Source: a virus
DNA length: 45,309 nucleotides
Strand: one strand, 5' to 3'
Virus record (IMG/VR): IMGVR_UViG_3300044577_000092
Coordinates: 1 to 45,309 of that record
Each line of letters opens with the position of its first letter. The stretch's first letter is position 1. Shown piece after piece: positions 1 through 6,263 of the stretch. The position numbers were made by a program, and so were the translations under genes. Under the pieces are notes generated by a model that worked only from the letters and a program-made list of their open reading frames with translations, did no database searches and was not told where the DNA came from.

Positions 1-144
1 CCGCAGAGTTGTGCCGTTTGTGACCCCATGTGTGACCCTAAACCAGGCTGAAGTCAAATAACCCAATGATATCAACGCACTGCCACCATCGACCGCCTGT
101 CTGCCTAGCAGAGAGCCCGCCTGGACCTGCAGGAAAACTGCCGT

Positions 145-573
145 TTAATCGCTTTCTGGTTTTCTGGGGGAAGATGTATGTGTGCCGGCTCTCCCCATAT
201 CCCCCCTCTCAATCTCGCTTATTTCCCTTTCAATTGCCTGTTTATCTGGCCATTTAGTGTCCTCGCTGTTTGGCTCTGCGCCGTTGTCTGCGATCATATC
301 GATGACGGTTACCGGAACGATTGGTGGGTCTGCTTTAGCCCAGGTAAACTTGATAGCCTCGCCGCCTGTAGTCAGGTCGACGCTTGTCAGATCGGGTATC
401 GTCTTGCGGAGCGCCAGCTCAATGATCTTGCATTGTGCCGTTGTGAGACTGTCGATGATTTTCCGATCGCCGTCCAAGACTCTGTTCATCAGTTCAATCG
501 CTCGGCCCACATGTATCTTATTGCGCCATTTATCAATTGCGGCTGTGGTCATGCCGACTTTTGTAAATGCCAT
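145..573 (-). CDS. terS: probable terminase small subunit
   Basis: 142 residues from the ATG at 573, chosen over the upstream in-frame ATG at 603 because AAGGA lies six bases before it. The N-terminal half is helical with a pattern common in phage small terminases: a segment with a short Lys/Arg-rich stretch, then a helix ending in KTIPDLTSVDL, like the KxxPDLxxV motif of that family. The C-terminal 50 residues are charged and look disordered. Such proteins recognise the packaging site and recruit the large subunit. The large subunit lies at the other end of the window on the same strand; if the molecule is circular this gene sits about 1.6 kb upstream of it, the usual order. No HTH can be proven by eye, so another DNA-binding role is possible. 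Confidence 0.55.
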   Translation of the reverse strand: MAFTKVGMTTAAIDKWRNKIHVGRAIELMNRVLDGDRKIIDSLTTAQCKIIELALRKTIPDLTSVDLTTGGEAIKFTWAKADPPIVPVTVIDMIADNGAEPNSEDTKWPDKQAIEREISEIERGDMGRAGTHTSSPRKPESD

Positions 574-644
574 GTAAAATCCTTGTGCGGTAATATGTTG
601 CAATCAAGAGAAAATTAATCCGCATCCGAAATGAAATGAGTATA

Positions 645-674
645 TTGACGGTGCTACGCCGTTGCCTATATAAA
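645..674 (+). promoter_or_regulatory. sigma70-like promoter for the early small-gene operon
   Basis: TTGACG at 645-650 is followed after 16 to 18 bases by TATATA/TATAAA (667-674). It lies in the 138-bp divergent gap between the small terminase gene (-) and the first small gene (+). On the opposite strand TATACT (644-639) overlaps this -35 element and could be the -10 of a leftward promoter, but I see no good partner -35 for it. Confidence 0.6.
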
Positions 675-681
675 GAGAGTA

Positions 682-695
682 CGGCAATGGTGCCG
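682..695 (+). repeat. leader hairpin 1 (CGGCA-ATGG-TGCCG)
   Basis: Five-base-pair stem with a four-base loop, ending 16 bases before the ATG at 712, with the AAGGA ribosome site between. First of five similar hairpins placed in the same way before consecutive small genes. Confidence 0.7.
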
Positions 696-711
696 ACGGA
701 AGGATAATCTT

Positions 712-951
712 ATGACACTCAATAAATTAATCCAACGACTACAGGACATCAGAGACAATAACCCTGGATACGGCGATCTGACCATGATCTTTGCTGCAGC
801 ACGTGAAGTCCCTGATCGGCGTAAACATGATGGCGTGCGACGTGAGCAAAGCTATCACAGCATTGATTATGGCTGTAATGGCCGGATCGGTGGAGTAATT
901 GACAGTGAGGCTATTGAGCTTATGGGCACGGTTATTAAGGATTGGCGCTAG
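712..951 (+). CDS. small early protein, unknown function
   Basis: 79 residues from an ATG with AAGGA seven bases upstream. The N-terminus (MTLNKLIQRLQDIRDNN) is a probable amphipathic helix, of the kind seen in small phage proteins that start with LxELIxxLxxIxxxxG; the rest is mixed and soluble, without cysteines or membrane segments. It is the first gene after the 645-674 promoter and has a leader hairpin (682-695). Short basic early phage proteins often act on host functions, but nothing here shows a target. Confidence 0.75.
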   Translation: MTLNKLIQRLQDIRDNNPGYGDLTMIFAAAREVPDRRKHDGVRREQSYHSIDYGCNGRIGGVIDSEAIELMGTVIKDWR

Positions 952-982
952 TCAATTAACTTTCCCCCCTCATCCACCTATC

Positions 983-1001
983 AGCCGGGCAACCGGCTTT
1001 T
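983..1001 (+). terminator. GNRA-loop hairpin with short T run
   Basis: AGCCGG-GCAA-CCGGCT followed by TTT: a six-pair GC-rich stem closed by a GNRA tetraloop. It lies after the stop of the first small gene and 11 bases before leader hairpin 2. The T run is short, so termination is probably partial. Confidence 0.5.
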
Positions 1002-1011
1002 AGGCTGTCTA

Positions 1012-1025
1012 CGGCAATCATGCCG
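1012..1025 (+). repeat. leader hairpin 2 (CGGCA-ATCA-TGCCG)
   Basis: Five-pair stem, ATCA loop, preceded by CTGTCTA and followed by the GGAGG ribosome site of the gene starting at 1040 (14 bases to the ATG). Identical in stem and loop to hairpin 5 at 1786-1799. Confidence 0.75.
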
Positions 1026-1039
1026 AATTGGAGGAACCA

Positions 1040-1237
1040 ATGAGAACAGTTAACCGCGAACAATATACCACTTTCATAAACACGTTAAGCAATGTCGATT
1101 GGGTACCAGTCAATTTTGCCCAAACATCTGTTATGCGAATTACCAATAAAAACGGCAAGGTATTAGCACAAGCCACATACAATGGCTCAGTCCCTAATAC
1201 GCCGATTATCCCCCGTTATGAAATCGCTACTTGGTGA
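1040..1237 (+). CDS. small early protein, unknown function
   Basis: 65 residues. I use ATG 1040 and not the in-frame TTG at 1028, because GGAGG at 1030-1034 overlaps the latter and is well spaced from the former. The protein is polar and slightly basic, with a beta-rich middle (SVMRITNKNGKVLAQATY). No motif recognised. It stands alone between two hairpin-bearing spacers, so it may be expressed as a separate cistron. Confidence 0.7.
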   Translation: MRTVNREQYTTFINTLSNVDWVPVNFAQTSVMRITNKNGKVLAQATYNGSVPNTPIIPRYEIATW

Positions 1238-1259
1238 CATCCCCCCCTTATCACCCTAC

Positions 1260-1287
1260 AGCCCCGTTACTCAGCTGAGTCGGGGCT
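1260..1287 (+). terminator. compound hairpin after the second small gene
   Basis: AGCCCCG (1260-1266) pairs with CGGGGCT (1281-1287), and the loop contains the perfect palindrome ACTCAGCTGAGT, so the stem can be extended across a two-base bulge. No T run follows, so this may stabilise or process RNA and not terminate. It occupies the same place relative to CTGTCTAC and the next leader hairpin as the hairpin at 983-1001. Confidence 0.45.
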
Positions 1288-1300
1288 TAGGACTGTCTAC

Positions 1301-1314
1301 TGGCAATCACGCCA
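1301..1314 (+). repeat. leader hairpin 3 (TGGC-AATCAC-GCCA)
   Basis: Degenerate member of the leader hairpin family: four pairs and a six-base loop that still contains ATCA. It is preceded by CTGTCTAC, as at hairpin 2, and lies 21 bases before the ATG at 1336. Confidence 0.6.
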
Positions 1315-1335
1315 ACCTATTGAAGGGATAAGATA

Positions 1336-1533
1336 ATGCGCTTAACCGACAAACATATAGAGGACCATATTGATCAACATGGGTTGATTCACCTGCTAAG
1401 CCAAATCGAACTGATATGCGCCGAAAAGGCCGCTCATATCCGTGAAAACTGGCAAGACATTACTACAGCCGAATCTTGGGACCATGATTCCGGTCTTATC
1501 GGCAATGCGTTGCGCAAAGTTACAAATTACTAG
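1336..1533 (+). CDS. small early protein, unknown function
   Basis: 65 residues from an ATG preceded by GAAGGG. The sequence is helical and acidic/histidine-rich near the start (DKHIEDHIDQHGLIHLLSQI), with one cysteine. No family recognised. The stop codon (1531-1533) overlaps the first base of leader hairpin 4, so translation of this gene could melt or mask that hairpin and couple it to the next gene. Confidence 0.7.
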   Translation: MRLTDKHIEDHIDQHGLIHLLSQIELICAEKAAHIRENWQDITTAESWDHDSGLIGNALRKVTNY

Positions 1534-1544
1534 GCAAGTGTGCC
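1533..1544 (+). repeat. leader hairpin 4 (GGCA-AGTG-TGCC)
   Basis: Four-pair stem, four-base loop, overlapping the stop codon of the preceding gene and lying 25 bases before the ATG at 1570. Confidence 0.6.
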
Positions 1545-1569
1545 GATCCTTATATGGGAGTATGAAACG

Positions 1570-1782
1570 ATGACAAAACGCTTTAACCCCGATTATTACG
1601 ACGGCGCATATCTCTGCCCGGATTGTAACCATATGTCTCGTCACGTTAAATGGATTGGACCGCTTTCTTGGCACTCTCTCAGAGAATGCCTAAATTGCGG
1701 AAATGAATGGGCGATTAACGCCTATCCGTTCAGTGACTTTGACGCTCCGGCAGTCCGCCCTATTCACTCCCGTAAACTCTAA
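1570..1782 (+). CDS. small zinc-ribbon protein
   Basis: 70 residues from ATG 1570; GGGAG lies eight bases upstream, while an in-frame GTG at 1540 sits inside the leader hairpin and is rejected. Two knuckles, CPDC (residues 17-20) and CLNC (about 40-43), suggest one bound zinc, as in small phage zinc-ribbon proteins. Such proteins may bind nucleic acid or a host polymerase, but nothing here distinguishes these. An out-of-frame ATG at 1562 makes only a three-codon ORF that ends at the start of this gene. Confidence 0.75.
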   Translation: MTKRFNPDYYDGAYLCPDCNHMSRHVKWIGPLSWHSLRECLNCGNEWAINAYPFSDFDAPAVRPIHSRKL

Positions 1783-1785
1783 CCC

Positions 1786-1799
1786 CGGCAATCATGCCG
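1786..1799 (+). repeat. leader hairpin 5 (CGGCA-ATCA-TGCCG)
   Basis: Exact copy of hairpin 2 in stem and loop; starts three bases after the preceding stop codon and ends 22 bases before the ATG at 1822. Confidence 0.75.
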
Positions 1800-1821
1800 A
1801 CTACTATAGGAGAATAGAACG

Positions 1822-2088
1822 ATGACCCATACACCAGGACCGTGGGAAATGACACATTCTGATCCAGCAGAAGGCTTTGATGTCTGGTGGATTGCCGGAA
1901 ACCACGAACAGGTTGAAATCGGATCAGTCGCCAAAGAAGCCAACGCCCGTCTAATCGCCGCCGCACCGGATTTGCTCAAAACTTTAGAAATGATGGTGAC
2001 TGCCTTTAACCAGGATCACATAGACCCAATGGTGGCGTTTGCGACTATCGAAAAGGCCCGCACCGCCATAGCCAAGGCTACACAATAG
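1822..2088 (+). CDS. conserved phage protein (HTPGPW...ANARLIAAAPDLL family)
   Basis: 88 residues with AGGAG before the ATG. The N-terminal HTPGPWEM, the middle KEANARLIAAAPDLLKTLE and the C-terminal AFATIEKARTAIAKAT are the hallmarks of a very widespread small phage/prophage family of unknown function. The first half is probably beta-rich, ending in two helices. This is the clearest family match in the early small-gene cluster and supports a phage origin for the neighbours. Confidence 0.85.
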   Translation: MTHTPGPWEMTHSDPAEGFDVWWIAGNHEQVEIGSVAKEANARLIAAAPDLLKTLEMMVTAFNQDHIDPMVAFATIEKARTAIAKATQ

Positions 2089-2125
2089 CCCATAACGGCG
2101 ATTTAAGCGTGCCGGGAGGTCCATC

Positions 2126-2145
2126 CAGGGTTTCCCGGTACCCTG
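2126..2145 (+). promoter_or_regulatory. inverted repeat before the XRE-type gene
   Basis: CAGGGT (2126-2131) and ACCCTG (2140-2145) form a perfect six-base inverted repeat with an eight-base centre, 20 bases before the GTG at 2166. It could be the operator of the regulator or a leader hairpin replacing the CGGCA type; a weak CGGC/GCCG pairing lies at about 2096-2114. Confidence 0.4.
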
Positions 2146-2165
2146 AACACCAAAAGGATACGACA

Positions 2166-2402
2166 GTGAGCCCTGACACGTTTAAATCAATCCGCAACCA
2201 CCTCGGGCTGAGCCAGCGCGGGACGGCCAACCTCCTTCGTATGGCCAAACACGGCGTGCGCAATGTGCAGCGGTGGGAGGAAATCGATCCCAAAACCGGC
2301 AAGCCCAAGCAAGACATCCCTGGTTGGGCGGCATTTATCATGGAAATGCTTTACAGCCGCAAATGGCCGGATTTGACGCCGTTCAAACGCAAGAGGCTGT
2401 AA
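2166..2402 (+). CDS. XRE-type helix-turn-helix regulator
   Basis: 78 residues from GTG 2166, chosen because AAGGA lies nine bases upstream; the GTG at 2109 has no such site. Residues 4-38 (TFKSIRNHLGLSQRGTANLL, then VRNVQRWE) form a Cro/C1-type HTH as found in small phage regulators and antitoxins that end in an IPGWAA helix. It probably binds DNA as a dimer, and an inverted repeat at 2126-2145 is a possible autoregulatory site. The stop overlaps the next ATG (TAATG). A target cannot be assigned; the Cro-like gene at 15147-15350 is a second candidate for the main switch. Confidence 0.75.
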   Translation: MSPDTFKSIRNHLGLSQRGTANLLRMAKHGVRNVQRWEEIDPKTGKPKQDIPGWAAFIMEMLYSRKWPDLTPFKRKRL

Positions 2403-2554
2403 TGTTTATTGCGCTAACGATCATTATAATTTTACTGCTCTGTTTGGTCATCCCCGACGAGATGGGCGCACTCATTGGGTGGGCGCTGATTTCGATCATA
2501 GTTATCGCAATTGCCGGCACGCTGTTTATAGTCGGTGCCGTTATCTTCGCCTAA
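2402..2554 (+). CDS. small two-helix membrane protein
   Basis: 50 residues beginning in the TAATG overlap with the regulator gene, so it is translationally coupled. Nearly the whole protein is hydrophobic: about residues 2-17 and 21-49, separated by IPDEM. A holin-like role is possible by size and topology, but the gene lies in an early cluster away from the late operon, so superinfection exclusion or host membrane modification is equally plausible. Its last codons (ATC TTC GCC stop) recur 234 bp downstream. Confidence 0.65.
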   Translation: MFIALTIIIILLLCLVIPDEMGALIGWALISIIVIAIAGTLFIVGAVIFA

Positions 2555-2557
2555 ATA
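2541..2557 (+). repeat. direct repeat copy 1
   Basis: TTATCTTCGCCTAAATA, the last codons and stop of the membrane protein gene. It matches 2775-2791 at 16 of 17 positions. Confidence 0.6.
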
Positions 2558-2582
2558 GGCGCGGTGCTATAGAGGTTATAAT

Positions 2583-2768
2583 ATGGGCGAAACTCTCACA
2601 GTTGACCAAGCTATTGATCACCTAATAAAAAACGGTTATGTCAAAACGCGGCGGCAAGCCCGGAAAATGTTGGCAAAAGCCGTATTGTCCGGCGATTTGC
2701 CTATGTATGGATCACCTGTACACAATGACGGATCTATCGGCCCGGTACAACGCGTCCCGATTCCTTAG
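2583..2768 (+). CDS. small basic protein, unknown function
   Basis: 61 residues, with AGAGG upstream of the ATG. The segment VDQAIDHLIKNGYVKTRRQARKML reads as two helices and could be a small DNA-binding fold, followed by a Gly/Pro-rich tail. It lies between the two copies of a 17-bp direct repeat, so it may have been inserted or moved together with a duplicated end of the membrane gene. No family recognised. Confidence 0.6.
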   Translation: MGETLTVDQAIDHLIKNGYVKTRRQARKMLAKAVLSGDLPMYGSPVHNDGSIGPVQRVPIP

Positions 2769-3042
2769 GCGCCTTTATCTTCGCCTGAATAACCGGGGCG
2801 CAATGTTGCGCGGCCTGTTCAATAGCATCCTTGCCCGGTCCGGCGGCCGTGAAAACGGTCCTTGAGTCGCTGCCGCTGCGGTGACGCCCTTGCCAGCGAA
2901 ACTCCCGTACCGCAGCCGCGCACCACCATGATTTGCGTGCCTTGTAATATGCCCGACAGGATGGCCGGCCTTGCCTAAGTTGCCATAAGGCGATCGCGGC
3001 CCGCCATAGTTGCCATGACGTGTTACGGGCATGTCACTTTAC
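2769..3042 (+). other. about 270-bp gap without a convincing gene
   Basis: It begins with a relic of a membrane-gene 3' end: GGC GCC TTT ATC TTC GCC TGA would read GAFIFA-stop, against GAVIFA-stop at the end of the 2402-2554 gene. The rest is GC-rich with short GCCATAGTTGCCAT-type repeats near 2978-3015. The minus-strand ORF across it has no ribosome site and a low-complexity Gly/Arg/His composition. Confidence 0.5.
2775..2791 (+). repeat. direct repeat copy 2
   Basis: TTATCTTCGCCTGAATA; see copy 1 at 2541-2557. Together the copies flank the 2583-2768 gene. Confidence 0.6.
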
Positions 3043-3070
3043 TTGACGGTGACACAGGGTATAGTCTAAA
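3032..3070 (+). promoter_or_regulatory. candidate promoter with flanking inverted repeat for the HNH gene
   Basis: TTGACG at 3043-3048 is followed after 16 bases by TCTAAA (3065-3070); an alternative -10 is TATAGT at 3060-3065. TGTCAC (3032-3037) and GTGACA (3049-3054) form an inverted repeat that brackets the -35 element, as an operator would. The gene start is nine bases beyond, with no clear Shine-Dalgarno sequence, so the transcript could have a very short leader. Confidence 0.45.
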
Positions 3071-3078
3071 CTACTTCT

Positions 3079-3579
3079 ATGATCACCGACAAAATAGAAT
3101 CCATGTTCTGGGATCGCGTGATACCCAACGAAGACTGTTGGGATTGGACCGGCAATCTTACAGTTGCTGGACGCCCCAGGTTCAAAAGCAACGGAAAAAC
3201 TTATGCTGGCCATCGCGTTTCCTATGAAATCCATAAAAGAATAATTCCCAGGAACCTCTGCGTTTGTCATACATGCGACAACCCCAAATGCTGCAACCCC
3301 GATCATCTTTGGTTAGGTACTCACGCTGAAAACCAACATGATTGTTTTCTTAAAGGACGCCGCGCCAAAGGCCTTAAAAACGGACATTATACCAAACCAG
3401 AATCGACCGCACGCGGCGAACAACACAAAAGATCAAAACTCATTGAAAACGATGTGCGAAAAATATTAAAGATTGGCGCCACGATGCCACAAAGACAAAT
3501 TGGCGAAATGTTTAATACCCCGCAAACCAATATAAGCCGAATCCTTCGCCGTGAAGCGTGGAAGCACGTAACCAGTTGA
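3079..3579 (+). CDS. HNH homing endonuclease
   Basis: 166 residues. Residues 20-95 match the HNH_3 type: CWDWTG (20-25), HRVSYE (45-50), CVCHTC (61-66), CCNPDHLWLG (71-80) and AENQHD. Cysteine pairs around 61-72 should hold a zinc and H75 belongs to the HNH core. Residues 113-163 (GEQHKRSKLIENDVRKIL... to ILRREAWKHV) form the helix-turn-helix tail typical of free-standing phage HNH endonucleases. It has its own promoter-like signals and sits between the early-right genes and the convergent end of the fibre module, as expected of a mobile, selfish gene. It probably nicks or cuts phage DNA and promotes its own spread. Confidence 0.9.
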   Translation: MITDKIESMFWDRVIPNEDCWDWTGNLTVAGRPRFKSNGKTYAGHRVSYEIHKRIIPRNLCVCHTCDNPKCCNPDHLWLGTHAENQHDCFLKGRRAKGLKNGHYTKPESTARGEQHKRSKLIENDVRKILKIGATMPQRQIGEMFNTPQTNISRILRREAWKHVTS

Positions 3580-3592
3580 TATCGCTACATAA

Positions 3593-4264
3593 TCATACGA
3601 TCTGAAAAGTTTCACCGCTCGCTGGCGCTGTTGTAAGGGCCGTAAATGTCAGTGTGTTGGAAGCCGCGGTACAGCCCGTGATATCGGTGGCCTGGCCCTG
3701 TAGCGCCGCCGTCGCCGTGTCATTGTCGAAAATGATGGTCCGGCCGTTGAATTGATTGTCAACCGTTACACCAATATCGCTTACCATAGTGGTCGTGGTT
3801 GGCGTGCCCGATGCCACGCCGCTTAAATTGGTGCTGATGGACGCTTCCAGCAACGGCGCCGAGCCCGCTATGTTGTTGATGGCCGAGACATTGGAGTCCA
3901 TCCTGGACCCTACCAGCGCCGCCGGCAGACGCACCGCCGCCGCAGACCGGCCGATGGAGAATTGCTGAACAACCTCGCCGATCACCGAAACACTGTCTAC
4001 CGTACCGGCTGAGACGACACAGTGATAACTCTTACCATTCTCGAATCCGTTAGCCGCCGTCGCCGCCACGCGAAGATTATGCAACCCCGTCACACCGTCA
4101 AATTCAAGCGTCAACGTCTCCGCGGCGATTATCTGAGCAATATCATTATCTTCGTAAATCTCTATGGCGCCGGAAGCGAAGGCAAACGGTGCTCCGGTCG
4201 AGAACTGTCGCGTGGTGAACTTGAAATCCAGCGTGTCTTCAAGCGTATAGTCTGGAACGCTCAT
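3593..4264 (-). CDS. tail/baseplate-type structural protein
   Basis: 223 residues. The first 100 residues (TLEDTLDFKFTTRQ, GAIEIYEDN, LEFDGVTGLHNLRV, VVSAGTVDSVSVIGEVV) follow a recurrent phage structural domain with immunoglobulin-like beta strands. The last 60 residues (FNGRTIIFDNDTATAAL... to TAPASGETF) are shared with the product of 6961-7620, so the two are partial paralogues. The ATGA overlap with the repeat fibre gene shows coupled translation. It is the last gene of the leftward fibre module. A role as fibre, cap or attachment component of the virion surface is inferred from context. Confidence 0.7.
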   Translation of the reverse strand: MSVPDYTLEDTLDFKFTTRQFSTGAPFAFASGAIEIYEDNDIAQIIAAETLTLEFDGVTGLHNLRVAATAANGFENGKSYHCVVSAGTVDSVSVIGEVVQQFSIGRSAAAVRLPAALVGSRMDSNVSAINNIAGSAPLLEASISTNLSGVASGTPTTTTMVSDIGVTVDNQFNGRTIIFDNDTATAALQGQATDITGCTAASNTLTFTALTTAPASGETFQIV

Positions 4265-6240
4265 CTAATCAGACCTCCACGTACACCAATAAGCCCCCCG
4301 GGGCCGACAAGTCTCCCAAATATGCCGCCCGCTCCTGTCCCCGTAAGAACGCCCGCCCCGGCAAATACCAGGTCGGAGGACGCGATCAGCGCGCCAACCG
4401 CCGACAAAACGCCAGAATTACTAAACGTCGGCGCCGATACTCCGAGCGCCGCACCGGATCCAGTTAAAATACCGGTATTGGCGAATATCACTGGCGAGGT
4501 GCCGAGAACAGCGCCGGTGCCGATAGCAACGCCGCTGTTAGCGAATGCAAGAGCCGCACTGCCGAGCAACACCCCGTCGCCGGAAAGCAATCCGGCGTTC
4601 AAATGCCCGATCGAGGCGACGCCGAGTAATGCACCTACCCCGGTTAAAACCCCGGAATTGCTGAAGGCCGAAGCTGTAACGCCGGTTAATGCCCCGTCTA
4701 ATGTCGGCACTGCCGTGCCGTCGAACACCAACGCGGCAGAGCCGATTAATGCCCCGGCGCCGGTCAGGACGCCGGTATTGGCAAAGGTCGGTGCCGAGGA
4801 GCCAAGTAATGCACCAGCGCCCGTCAATATGCCGCTGTTGGCAAACGTCAAGGCCGCGGTGCCAACCAGCGGGCGAATATACCGGATAATACTGGTATTG
4901 GCGAACGTGACCGCTGCGCTACCCGTTAAGGCGCCAGCGCCCGTGACAACACCGGTATTGGCGAAGGCCAGGGCGGCCGAGCCCATCAAAACGCCGTCAC
5001 CAGATAAAAGCCCGGCGTTCAAATGGCCGACCGAGGCCGTGCCGATTAGAGCGCCGGCACCGACGGCAAGACCGCTATTGGCGAAAACCGGGCTTGAGAC
5101 GCCAAGTAGAGCGCCAGCCCCCGTCAGGACACCGCTGTTGGCAAATGCCAGCGTGTCGGCGCCAATCAGCGCACCTGCGCCTGTCAGAACGCCTGCGTTG
5201 CTGAAAGTCGGCGTCGAAACGCCGAGAAGCTCGCCCGCCCCCGTCAGGACGCCAGTGTTGGCGAAGGTAACGGTGATCGAGCCTATCAGGGCTTCATCGG
5301 CGCCCCTGGAGAAATCGGTCAGGTATCGCCGGACGCCGTACCCGTCTAGCCCGAGCCGCGTGGTAATGCCTAACCCCCGAGAGGGCACCGCCGTGTTGGC
5401 GAAAGTCAGGGCCGCGGAACCGATAAGGGTTCCCGCACCCGTCAGTATAGAGGTATTGGCAAAAGTCGGTGTCGATGTGCCGAGTAAGGCGCCCGCCCCC
5501 GTCATAACGCCCGCGTTGGCGAATGTTAGAGCAACAGCGCCAACCAGCGGGCTTGTTCCTGTTAGAACAGAGGTATTGGCGAAAGCCAGAGCGCTGGATC
5601 CAACCAGCGGGCCAGCGCCCGTCAGGACGGAAGTATTGGCGAAGGTTGGTGTTGATGTACCGAGTAGCGCACCTGCGCCTGTGGCAACGGAGGTGTTAGC
5701 GAAGGTTAGAGCCGCATTTCCAATTAACTCGCCGCCAGCCGCCGCCGTGGTGATCGAGATGTAGGTTAAATTATTGCCGCCGCCGTCATGGTCCCAGAAG
5801 ACCCGGAAGTCATACTGCGTGTCAGCGACGGCACCGGAGAAATCCAACCCCCACTGGTGTTCGGTGTAGTCATCACGGACTTGGTTACCACCCGTGTCGG
5901 GGTTTACACTGTCGTGTTCCTGGCCGTTAACGTAGCCATCAGGATTGGTACCGGTTGAAAGGCGCTCGCCAACGGTAAGCGCATTACCCTCGACCAGATT
6001 GGTCCCGGTGCCAAGTGCCACCGCTGTAGCACCGGTGACGGTCGCAAACGCATCGGCCCCGGTCTTGAACTCCAGCCGGACGGTATCATTGGCCCGCATC
6101 CGGTCGCCGTTATCGTCGCCGACGCCGCAACCGAGGATGATATGATCGGTATTGTTGGGCAGCGTGAAGTTGACATCTTCCGTGCCTTGGGCGGTCCGGT
6201 TTGCTAAGGCGGTGCGTGAGCCTTTCCCGACGACAGCCAT
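4261..6240 (-). CDS. tandem-repeat fibre protein
   Basis: 659 residues. Residues 1-176 form a beta-rich, non-repetitive head (NDTVRLEFKTGADAFATVTG and nearby strands) that may hold the virion or a ligand. Residues 177-642 consist of about 22 tandem units of 20 residues with the consensus xLxFANTGVLTGAGALLGxx; the last 17 residues are Gly-rich. Unit 6 carries 26 extra residues (PSRGLGITTRL, later YLTDFSRG) and unit 13 has an IIRYIRP variant. The regular Gly/Asn/hydrophobic spacing suggests a beta-solenoid or trimeric fibre shaft. The neighbours are all tail/fibre-like. An outer-surface adhesion role is inferred. An extracellular host-derived repeat protein is an alternative, but the phage operon context argues against it. 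Confidence 0.75.
   Translation of the reverse strand: MAVVGKGSRTALANRTAQGTEDVNFTLPNNTDHIILGCGVGDDNGDRMRANDTVRLEFKTGADAFATVTGATAVALGTGTNLVEGNALTVGERLSTGTNPDGYVNGQEHDSVNPDTGGNQVRDDYTEHQWGLDFSGAVADTQYDFRVFWDHDGGGNNLTYISITTAAAGGELIGNAALTFANTSVATGAGALLGTSTPTFANTSVLTGAGPLVGSSALAFANTSVLTGTSPLVGAVALTFANAGVMTGAGALLGTSTPTFANTSILTGAGTLIGSAALTFANTAVPSRGLGITTRLGLDGYGVRRYLTDFSRGADEALIGSITVTFANTGVLTGAGELLGVSTPTFSNAGVLTGAGALIGADTLAFANSGVLTGAGALLGVSSPVFANSGLAVGAGALIGTASVGHLNAGLLSGDGVLMGSAALAFANTGVVTGAGALTGSAAVTFANTSIIRYIRPLVGTAALTFANSGILTGAGALLGSSAPTFANTGVLTGAGALIGSAALVFDGTAVPTLDGALTGVTASAFSNSGVLTGVGALLGVASIGHLNAGLLSGDGVLLGSAALAFANSGVAIGTGAVLGTSPVIFANTGILTGSGAALGVSAPTFSNSGVLSAVGALIASSDLVFAGAGVLTGTGAGGIFGRLVGPGGLIGVRGGLIR
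4315..5712 (-). repeat. array of about 22 tandem 60-bp repeats
   Basis: Coding repeat with a 60-bp period inside the fibre gene; the reverse-strand core GCCAATACCGGCGTCCTGAC recurs with changes. It includes one 138-bp unit (5275-5412) and a block repeated at a seven-unit distance (4975-5034 against 4555-4614). Such arrays expand and shrink by slippage or recombination, so copy number may differ between isolates and may be misassembled. Confidence 0.9.
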
Positions 6241-6263
6241 CTACTTTTCCTTAAGGAAGGTGA

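Noticed and set aside
1-60. Attachment site or integrase end near the left edge
   Set aside because: Two TGTGACCC copies 12 bp apart are suggestive, but no integrase gene is present in the window and no tRNA-like core was seen.
682-1799. CRISPR array or riboswitches
   Set aside because: The repeats are short, lie between real genes at irregular distances of some 200 to 300 bp, and have no spacers of even length; the leaders are too short for known riboswitches.
2775-3032. 85-codon minus-strand ORF in the early gap
   Set aside because: No ribosome site, low-complexity Gly/Arg/His repeats, and it covers the relic of another gene.
4022-5764. 580-codon plus-strand ORF with repeated PVRTPVLAK-type units
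   Set aside because: It is the antisense shadow of the 60-bp fibre repeat, whose period is a multiple of three and so opens all frames. It has no ribosome site, and the fibre frame has the ATGA overlap with its neighbour.
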